This document shows, in pieces, positions 57,064-64,000 of a stretch of 64,000 nt of DNA. The notes under the pieces were generated by a model that saw nothing but the letters and a program-made list of their open reading frames with translations, had not been told where the DNA came from and searched no databases. The position numbers and the translations under genes are program-made. Numbering within the stretch: position 1 is the stretch's first letter; every line of letters starts with the position of its first letter. The stretch is from Trifolium pratense (lineage: Eukaryota > Streptophyta > Magnoliopsida > Fabales > Fabaceae): NCBI RefSeq assembly GCF_020283565.1, contig NC_060064.1, positions 4,672,001 through 4,736,000 on the forward strand, read 5' to 3'.

Positions 57064-58151
57064 TGTTGGAACAAAATTGATTTAAAAGTGTTTGCCCCTA
57101 AATCTATAAAGGTTTTGATGATAACAAAGTATTAATTAACAATTGGAAGGACTAAAGATTTATTTTGAGTGCGCAGATATAAGCATCATATAAGCTCTGA
57201 GTGAAGTTCAGAGGATGTGAATTCAGAAGTTCACAAGCGCTCAGAAGATGTTGGACTTCAGAAGTTACAACATTCAGAGGATGAAGACTTCAGAACTTCT
57301 TGTCTGTCTACAAGCTCCATCAACCTCTGAAGATCTCTTTGAAAGTGGTGAAGATTCCCTTTGCTAGTCAACTCTTCTACCAATGAAGAAAAGGACGTTT
57401 CAAGTCTGATCAGTTCAGCTACCTCTGTTTTGTCTGTCCTCTTTTGAGAACGTGGGTCTTCAGGTTTGTTAGCTGAATAAGGAAAGTCTTCTCTGCAGTA
57501 GTCAAAGTACCTGAAACTCTTTCTTAGTTTTGGATACAACCAAACTGCATCAAGACAGGCTGCTTGAAGACAAAAGATTATCAACTCCAACGGCTCCTTT
57601 TGCAACGAATCTTTTCTAGTGGTATATATACTAGAAGATTCAGCTACAACAATATATACAATTATTAAGATTTGAACGTGCGCTGAACAAACTCTGAACT
57701 CTGTGATATACAAGCTCTGAACCTCTGTTAAGTGTTTTTGCACTTTAGTCAAATACTCTGTACTATTTGTATTTGCTCTCTTTAGGTTCATCTAAGAGCA
57801 TTTGTATATTTTCATATACTTTATTATTCTTGAGAAACTTAAGCTTGTGTGCTTAAGTGTGAAGTCTTAAGCTTGTGTGCTTGAGCATTGTTGAGAAGTC
57901 TCTTGCTTGTGTGCTTGAGCAAGTGTAATCTTGTGTGATTATAGTGAACTCCCTTGGAAGTGCAAGGGGACTGGACTACTCTCGTTTTGTGAGAGGAACC
58001 AGTATAAATTGCTTGTGTGATCTCTCTCTCTCTCTTGTTATTATTTGTGTTATTTATCCGCTGCGAACGTAGTTGAGTTAAGAACTTGAAAAAGTTTTAA
58101 CTTAGCTAAAACACAATTCAACCCCCCCCTTCTTGTGTTTTCACACCTTCA
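57064..58151 (+). repeat. 5' LTR of the copia element (1088 bp)
   Basis: Starts TGTTGGAAC and ends CACACCTTCA, directly before the PBS. GTGTGCTTGAGC-type short repeats lie at 57845-57920 and a (TC)n run at 58021-58035. A TATA box is present at 57622-57630. The minus-strand frame across 57258-57791 is a shadow. Confidence 0.88.
57622..57630 (+). promoter_or_regulatory. LTR TATA box
   Basis: GTGGTATATATACTAG in the middle of the LTR, a usual U3/R position. Confidence 0.65.
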
Positions 58152-58153
58152 AT

Positions 58154-58165
58154 TGGCATCAGAGC
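58154..58165 (+). other. Primer-binding site, tRNA-iMet type
   Basis: TGGCATCAGAGC, two bases after the LTR. It differs from the usual TGGTATCAGAGC by one base. Confidence 0.8.
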
Positions 58166-58221
58166 GCCTGGTCTGTTACTTTCACTTAACAGTGAGACAG
58201 TAAAGATCTTGTGAGAACACT

Positions 58222-60621
58222 ATGTCTGGAGGAGATGATAGTAGTACTAGAACTACTGGTGAAGGTGAGGCCAGTGGTGCTGGTGGTGGTCCTAGAAATG
58301 CTTTTGGTTATGACTACTTAAGTAATGAATCACATGAACATAGTGGCAACAGAAAAGCCCCTATATTCAATGGTGATGCTTCATTATTTGAGTGGTGGAA
58401 AGAGAGACTGTATAGCAATATTACTGCTATTGATCATGAGTTGTGGGATTTGGTTGAGTTGGGAGTAACTTTTGAAAACTTGAATGAACATGGTAGGTTG
58501 TCCATGGAGAATAGAAAGTTACTCACACCAGCTAACCTAAAAATCTACACAAAACATCATAGAGTAAAGGACATTGTTGTTGGCGCTATTAGACATGAGG
58601 ATTATGTCAGAATAGAGAACAAGTCTACTGCTAAATCTATCTTTGATTCTATGTGTGCTACCTATGATGGTAATGAAAAGGTTCAAGAGGCTAAAGCTAG
58701 TCTTTTGATAAGACAATATGAACTTTTCACTATGCAACAAGATGAAAACATTGAGACTATGTTTACAAGGTTTCAAATCCTTGTATCTGGTCTTAAAGCT
58801 CTTAAGAGAAGTTATTCAACCTATGACCATGTTCAGAAGATTCTGAGAAGTCTTCCTATTGCTTGGAGACCTAAGGTCACTGCAATAGAGGAAGCTCAAA
58901 ATCTCAAGACTCTGAGTCTTGAAGCTCTGATAAGCAATCTCAGAAGCCATGAGATGGTTCTGGATGCTGACTCAGAAACTAAGAAGAAGTCTAAGTCAGT
59001 GGCTTTACAGTCAACTAAGACTACTTCTAAGGCTCTTAAGACTCAGCTTCTTGATATTGAAGAAGAATCTTCTGCTGATGGTCAAGAGGATGAGATGAAT
59101 GAGGATGAGTTTGCTTTATTCACCAAGTTTCAGCAATGGAACAGATTTAACAAAAGAAATTTCAGAGGAGGTAACAGCTCCAGAAATTTTGTCAGCAAAA
59201 AGGATGATCAGAAGAACTGCTTCAACTGTAAGAAGCCAGGACATTTTATTGCTGATTGTCCAGAAATGTCTGCTAAAGACAAAAGTAAAAGATACAGCTC
59301 AAAGAAGCAACAATTCAAGAGTAAATTGAGGAAGAGTCTGATGGCTACCTTTGAAGAGCTATCATCTGAGGAAGAAGTTGAGGAAGAAGAAGAGGCAAAT
59401 CTAGCCCTAATGGCTTCAACTGACTCAGATGCAGACTCAGACGATGAATCAGAATCAGATTCAGAAGTAACTGATGAGGTATTTTCTGACTGTTCTAAAT
59501 CTCAACTCATAACTGCTCTTAACAAGGTCATTGAGAAACATCTCAGAGTATTAAGTAAACAAAAAGTTTTACAAGAAAACCTTAACACTCTGACTGAACA
59601 AGCAGAACATTTTCAAGGTCTATATCAAGAAACTCTGAATAGAGTAAATGATCTTGAAAAAGGTTGTGCTGTGTGTCACAAACCTACTGATGAGCAAGAA
59701 ATGGCTCTTCAACAGTTTGTGCATCTCAACCTTGGTAAGAGCAAAGCTGCTAATCTTGTTTATAATGTCATGAGACATAGAGGAGAGGGACTTGGCTATG
59801 AATATGGTAGAACATATTCAAAGCTAAAGACCTATCCCAAAAAGGTTGGAAAATCTTGGGTTTACTATGTTGTTCCTCAGAGTGAAGAAGGAAAGAAATT
59901 TGGTACTCTGGAAGATGAGGACAATAATCTGAGAGATTTGGGAAATGACAACTCAGAGGAACCAAGTTCCTCAGGATCTGGGAAGAAAAGCTCAGAAGAT
60001 AAAAGCTATTCAGAACTTGACAGTATTAGTTCAGATGTTCTGAAAGTTTCAAAATCTGAGGCTTCAACTTCTGGAACCAGAGGAATTCTAGTTCATGAGA
60101 AAAGTCAACCTAAAGGCTCAGAAGTTTTTAAAAGAAAGTCAAACCTCAAACCTCAGAGGCAACATAGGACTAAGGGTATTTATGATTCTAGAGTCAGTAA
60201 ATATAATCAGTCAAATCAATGGACTGGTGATAAATACAAACTCTGGAAACATAAACAATCCAAGTCCTGGAATAATAACAGAACTCAAACTAAGAAATAT
60301 TTTCAAAAGAGTTATTATTCCAAACCAAAATCTTTCTCTCACACTCAACAACACAGTAAACATTTGTGGACTAACAAGCGTGGACCCAGAAGATGGGTAC
60401 CAAAAGCTGAAATTATGTATCATTCAGATTTACCAACTAGGAAAGGATATGTCCTACCTAGAGTATGGAAACAAGTCCTATGCAAAGGAAGAAGGGCTTA
60501 TGTCCTTGACCAATGGCTGACAAGCTCTCAAGTTAACAATCAGAACTTGATAAATGAAGAGGAAGAATATTGGGATGACTTTATCATTAACTGTGATAAA
60601 GAGTTTCACCGTAGTGATTAA
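58222..60621 (+). CDS. Copia gag protein (799 aa)
   Basis: Residues about 45-260 form the retrotransposon capsid-type region (UBN2-like), with [18 protein letters not shown] at its start and [15 protein letters not shown] towards its end. A CCHC zinc knuckle [15 protein letters not shown] follows at about 333. An acidic Ser/Glu/Asp stretch and a heptad region (about 420-490) are next. The Lys/Ser/Gln-rich C-terminus ends in a stop just before pol. Gag packages the element RNA into virus-like particles in the cytoplasm. The long C-terminal extension is a feature of SIRE-type elements. The frame is intact. Confidence 0.93.
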   Translation: MSGGDDSSTRTTGEGEASGAGGGPRNAFGYDYLSNESHEHSGNRKAPIFNGDASLFEWWKERLYSNITAIDHELWDLVELGVTFENLNEHGRLSMENRKLLTPANLKIYTKHHRVKDIVVGAIRHEDYVRIENKSTAKSIFDSMCATYDGNEKVQEAKASLLIRQYELFTMQQDENIETMFTRFQILVSGLKALKRSYSTYDHVQKILRSLPIAWRPKVTAIEEAQNLKTLSLEALISNLRSHEMVLDADSETKKKSKSVALQSTKTTSKALKTQLLDIEEESSADGQEDEMNEDEFALFTKFQQWNRFNKRNFRGGNSSRNFVSKKDDQKNCFNCKKPGHFIADCPEMSAKDKSKRYSSKKQQFKSKLRKSLMATFEELSSEEEVEEEEEANLALMASTDSDADSDDESESDSEVTDEVFSDCSKSQLITALNKVIEKHLRVLSKQKVLQENLNTLTEQAEHFQGLYQETLNRVNDLEKGCAVCHKPTDEQEMALQQFVHLNLGKSKAANLVYNVMRHRGEGLGYEYGRTYSKLKTYPKKVGKSWVYYVVPQSEEGKKFGTLEDEDNNLRDLGNDNSEEPSSSGSGKKSSEDKSYSELDSISSDVLKVSKSEASTSGTRGILVHEKSQPKGSEVFKRKSNLKPQRQHRTKGIYDSRVSKYNQSNQWTGDKYKLWKHKQSKSWNNNRTQTKKYFQKSYYSKPKSFSHTQQHSKHLWTNKRGPRRWVPKAEIMYHSDLPTRKGYVLPRVWKQVLCKGRRAYVLDQWLTSSQVNNQNLINEEEEYWDDFIINCDKEFHRSD

Positions 60622-60659
60622 AGTTGTTTCTCATACAGCCTATCACTCAAAGAAGTATC

Positions 60660-63600
60660 ATGAATCATTCATGGTATCTGGATAGTGGGTGTTCAAGGCA
60701 CATGACTGGTGACAAGCAACTGTTTTCCAAGCTAACCATGAAAGAAGGAGGTTCTGTTGGCTTTGGAGGAAATCAGAAAGGAAAGATAATAGGTACAGGT
60801 ACAGTAGGTAATTCCTCCCTATCTATTAATGATGTTTGGTTAGTAGATGGACTCAAACATAACCTATTGAGCATAAGTCAATTTTGCGACAATGGTTATG
60901 TAGTTGTCTTTAATAAGGAATCATGTACTGTGTCTAAACAATCTGATAACACCATGATATTCAAAGGTCTGAGAAAGAACAATGTTTATAAAATTAATCT
61001 TTCTGATTTGAATGAACAAAAAGTGATGTGTCTTTTGACCTTGAGTGAAGAAAAATGGATCTGGCATAAGAGGTTAGGCCACGCTAACTGGAGGTTAATC
61101 TCTAAGCTTAGCAAGCTTGACCTTGTCAGAGGTTTACCTAAAATCAAATATCACTCAAACACACTTTGTGGTTCATGTCAAAAAGGAAAGATTACAAAAT
61201 CTTCTTTTAAACCTAAGAACATTGTCTCTACCTCAAGACCATTGGAACTACTTCACATTGATCTTTTTGGACCAGTTAACACTGCTTCAATCAATGGGAA
61301 GAAGTATGGATTAGTGATTGTTGATGATTACAGTAGATGGACTTGGGTAAAATTCCTAAGAACAAAAGATGAAGCTTATGATGAGTTTAGCATCTTCTGC
61401 AAACAAATTCAAAATGAAAAAGGCTACACTATTTTAAAAGTTAGAAGTGATCATGGTGGAGAATTTGAAAATGAACCTTTTGAAAACTTTTGTGAAAAAT
61501 ATGGCATTTTGCATGAATTCTCTTCTCCTAGAACACCTCAACAAAATGGGGTTGTAGAAAGGAAGAATAGAACTCTGCAAGAAATGGCCAGAACCATGAT
61601 GCATGAAACAAATGTAGCAAAGTTTTTATGGGCAGAAGCTGTAAACACAGCATGTTATGTTCAAAATAGAATCTATATCAGATCTAAGTTGAATAAAACT
61701 GCTTATGAATTGTTCAAAGGAAGAAAACCTGATATTTCTTATTTTCATCAGTTTGGATGTACGTGTTACATCTTAAATAACAAAGTCCATCTAAAGAAAT
61801 TTGATGCTAGAGGTTACAAGGGTATCTTTATAGGATATTCTGAACGCTCAAAAGCATACAGACTGTATATTTCTGAAACACACACTGTGGAAGAAAGTAT
61901 GCATGTCAAATTTGATGACAAAGAGCCTGACCAAGTGTCAGAGCTTGTGGAAGGTTTGTCTAGATTTCAGGTATCAGAGGATCAATATTCAGATATTCCT
62001 AACTACTCAGAACATCCATTCTCTGAAGTACCTCTGAACACAATAGTTCCTACAGACTCTGAACAACCAAGGACTGAAGCATCTGCTGAACATGATGTTG
62101 ATGAGTCTGAAGATGATGAGCCCCCAAGAAATACTTTCAAATACAAATCATCACATCCAGAGGAACTGATATTAGGCAACAAGGATAGTCCAAGGAAGAC
62201 AAGATCTCAACTAAGAAATGAGGAATCATTAGTTGGTCTTATCTCAATGATGGAACCTTCAAAGATTGAAGAAGCTCTGAAGGATGATGCTTGGATTGTA
62301 GCAATGCAAGAAGAGCTGAATCAATTCCAAAGGAATGATGTATGGACTCTAGTGCCCAAACCTTCACACAAGAACATTATTGGAACAAAATGGGTATTCA
62401 GAAACAAGCTGAATGAACAAGGTGAAGTGGTAAGGAACAAGGCTAGATTGGTTGCACAAGGTTATAGTCAACAAGAGGGGATTGACTATACTGAAACCTT
62501 TGCACCAGTTGCTAGACTTGAAGCAATCAGGTTACTTTTATCTTATGCTGTTAATCATGGAATAACCTTGTATCAGATGGATGTTAAAAGTGCCTTCTTA
62601 AATGGTTTTATTTCTGAAGAAGTGTATGTTAAGCAACCTCCTGGTTTTGAAGATGTCTCAAACCCAGAACATGTTTTTAAACTAAAGAAATCACTGTATG
62701 GTCTGAAACAAGCTCCAAGAGCTTGGTATGATAGACTCAGTAATTTTCTTCTTGAAAAGGGTTTTGAAAAAGGAAAGGTTGACTGCACACTCTTTAGAAA
62801 AACAACCAAAGAAGACATTTTAATTATTCAAATTTATGTTGATGATATTATTTTTGGTTCTACTAATGCTGCTTTGTGCAAGAATTTTTCTAAGATAATG
62901 CAGGATGAATTTGAAATGAGCATGATGGGAGAGTTGAAATTCTTTCTTGGAATTCAAATCAATCAGAAGAAGGAAGGAACTTATGTTCATCAATCAAAAT
63001 ACACTAAAGAACTTCTGAAGAAATTCAATCTAGATGACTGCAAGATAATGAATACTCCCATGCATCCAACTACCAACATGGGCAAGTCAGATGATGAAGG
63101 AAAAGTAGATCAAAAGGTCTACAGAGGTATGATTGGTTCCTTACTCTATCTGACAGCCTCTAGACCAGATATTTTATTCAGTGTATGCTTATGTGCAAGA
63201 TTTCAGTCAGATCCTAGAGAATCTCATCTTACAGCTGTAAAGAGAATCTTTAGGTATCTGAAAGGAACAACTAATCTTGGACTTCTCTATAAGAAATCCA
63301 ATGATTATGTGCTAAATGGATTCTGTGATGCTGACTATGCTGGAGATAAAATTGAAAGAAAATCCACAAGTGGCAATTGTCAATTTGTTGGTGAAAACCT
63401 TATCTCCTGGGCTAGTAAGAGACAAACTACTATAGCTTTGTCTACAGCAGAAGCAGAATACATTTCAGCAGCTAAGTGTTGCACACAACTACTCTAGTTA
63501 AAATATCAGTTAGAAGATTATCAGGTAAGCAGTAACAATATTCCTTTATATTGTGATAATACTGCAGCCATTCATTTATCTAAAAATCCTATCCTACACT

Positions 63601-63782
63601 CTAGAGCCAAACATATTGAAATTAAACACCATTTTATCAGAGATTATGTTCAGAGAGGCATTATAGATATTAAGTTTGTTGATACTGAAAATCAATGGGC
63701 TGACATATTTACTAAAGCCTTATCTGTTGAAAGATTTGATTTTATAAAGAAACATCTGAACATGTTTTCAATCTCTGAATGA
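60660..63782 (+). CDS. Copia pol (protease, integrase, RT, RNase H) with one in-frame TAG
   Basis: Starting at ATG 60660, the order is: protease [18 protein letters not shown] region [11 protein letters not shown]...CGSCQKGK; integrase core [81 protein letters not shown]; and RNase [13 protein letters not shown] at 63495-63497 sits where related elements have a Trp ([17 protein letters not shown]). The frame then stays open to the stop at 63780-63782 ([28 protein letters not shown]). Pol is in the -1 frame relative to gag with only a few bases of overlap and no clear slippery site, so a frameshift mutation is likely. Confidence 0.93.
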
Positions 63783-64000
63783 AAATTGTTTTTGGCAATT
63801 AAAGTGTAAGAGGTTATGTATATCAGAACTTATGATTCAGAACATCTGAAACACAAGCTCTGAAGTACTTAACTCTGATAGAGAATTTTAAATAACTCAG
63901 AGGCTCTGAACTATTTAAGTGGGAAACGTTTAGTATTCACTGCTGAACAGTTGTCCATTAAAATAGCAGTTACCGAGTAACTTTCTGCACGTGGTCTACG
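63783..64000 (+). other. Copia sequence downstream of pol, cut by the window edge
   Basis: No open frame of note. Repeated CTCTGAA and CAGAAC words continue from the LTR and gag composition. An envelope-like ORF or the 3' LTR, as in SIRE elements, would lie further right. Confidence 0.6.

Larger units (their letters stand above)
57064..64000 (+). mobile_element. Ty1/copia retrotransposon, SIRE/Maximus-like, inserted in the gypsy element (5' part)
   Basis: A 1.09-kb 5' LTR, PBS, long gag and pol are present. The 3' LTR lies beyond the right edge. The insertion interrupts the gypsy gag-pol frame directly: ACGAT (57059-57063) should be duplicated at its other end. The long gag (799 aa) and long LTR fit the SIRE/Maximus lineage; the lineage call is an inference. 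Confidence 0.93.

Noticed and set aside
57258..57791. 177-codon minus-strand ORF
   Set aside because: It lies wholly inside the copia LTR and is antisense to it, with no recognisable domain; taken as chance.

Overview
The window is nuclear DNA of a flowering plant, most likely a legume of the clover/medick/pea group. Genes are intron-split, intergenic DNA is very AT-rich, and most of the sequence is mobile DNA: Ty1/copia and Ty3/gypsy (Tat-type) elements, MULEs, hAT, Stowaway-like MITEs and tRNA-derived SINEs. The legume call is an inference from the F-box receptor sequence and the SINE types. Nothing bacterial or organellar was seen.

Four host genes can be supported. (1) Cinnamate 4-hydroxylase (C4H, CYP73A), minus strand: exon 1 at 15282-16066 and exon 2 at 6902-7038. 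They are separated by an 8.2-kb intron that holds a 7.25-kb MULE with its own nested insertions. Exon 3 (haem-binding part) is not in the window; the DNA left of exon 2 holds part of an LTR element. A second TIR element (16221-17084) sits about 155 bp upstream of the C4H start codon. (2) A TIR1/AFB-type auxin receptor F-box gene, minus strand, 28995-31914: three exons, 595 codons, with a miR393-like site and a SINE in intron 1. (3) A small Gly/Pro-rich protein with a cysteine cluster, plus strand, 38042-38443: two exons, 93 aa. (4) A NET3/KIP1-like (NAB-domain) actin-binding protein, plus strand, 41757-47141: two exons, 299 aa. Its 4.5-kb intron carries a 2.9-kb palindrome of two inverted MULE transposase fragments.

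The right quarter is a nested retroelement block. A Tat-lineage Ty3/gypsy element lies on the minus strand (left LTR 47899-48326, pol 52957-57063). Between pol and the LTR it carries two plus-strand transcription units: a 107-aa basic/acidic protein (48689-49012) and a spliced 661-aa protein (50139-52217). Each has its own TATA box. A SIRE/Maximus-like Ty1/copia element (57064 to beyond the window) is inserted in the gypsy gag-pol frame. Its gag and pol are almost complete, but pol is out of frame with gag and has one in-frame TAG.

The rest (17-28 kb, 32-38 kb, 38.5-41 kb) is intergenic: decayed LINE fragments, MITEs, local duplications and a Helitron-like terminus. There are weak traces of a decayed coiled-coil gene at 24640-26522. 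The most interesting points are the antisense gene pair with SUMO-interaction-like motifs inside the gypsy element, the Mu-killer-like inverted transposase duplication in the NET3 intron, the AFB1-type lysine in the auxin receptor F-box, and the transposon load in and beside C4H.
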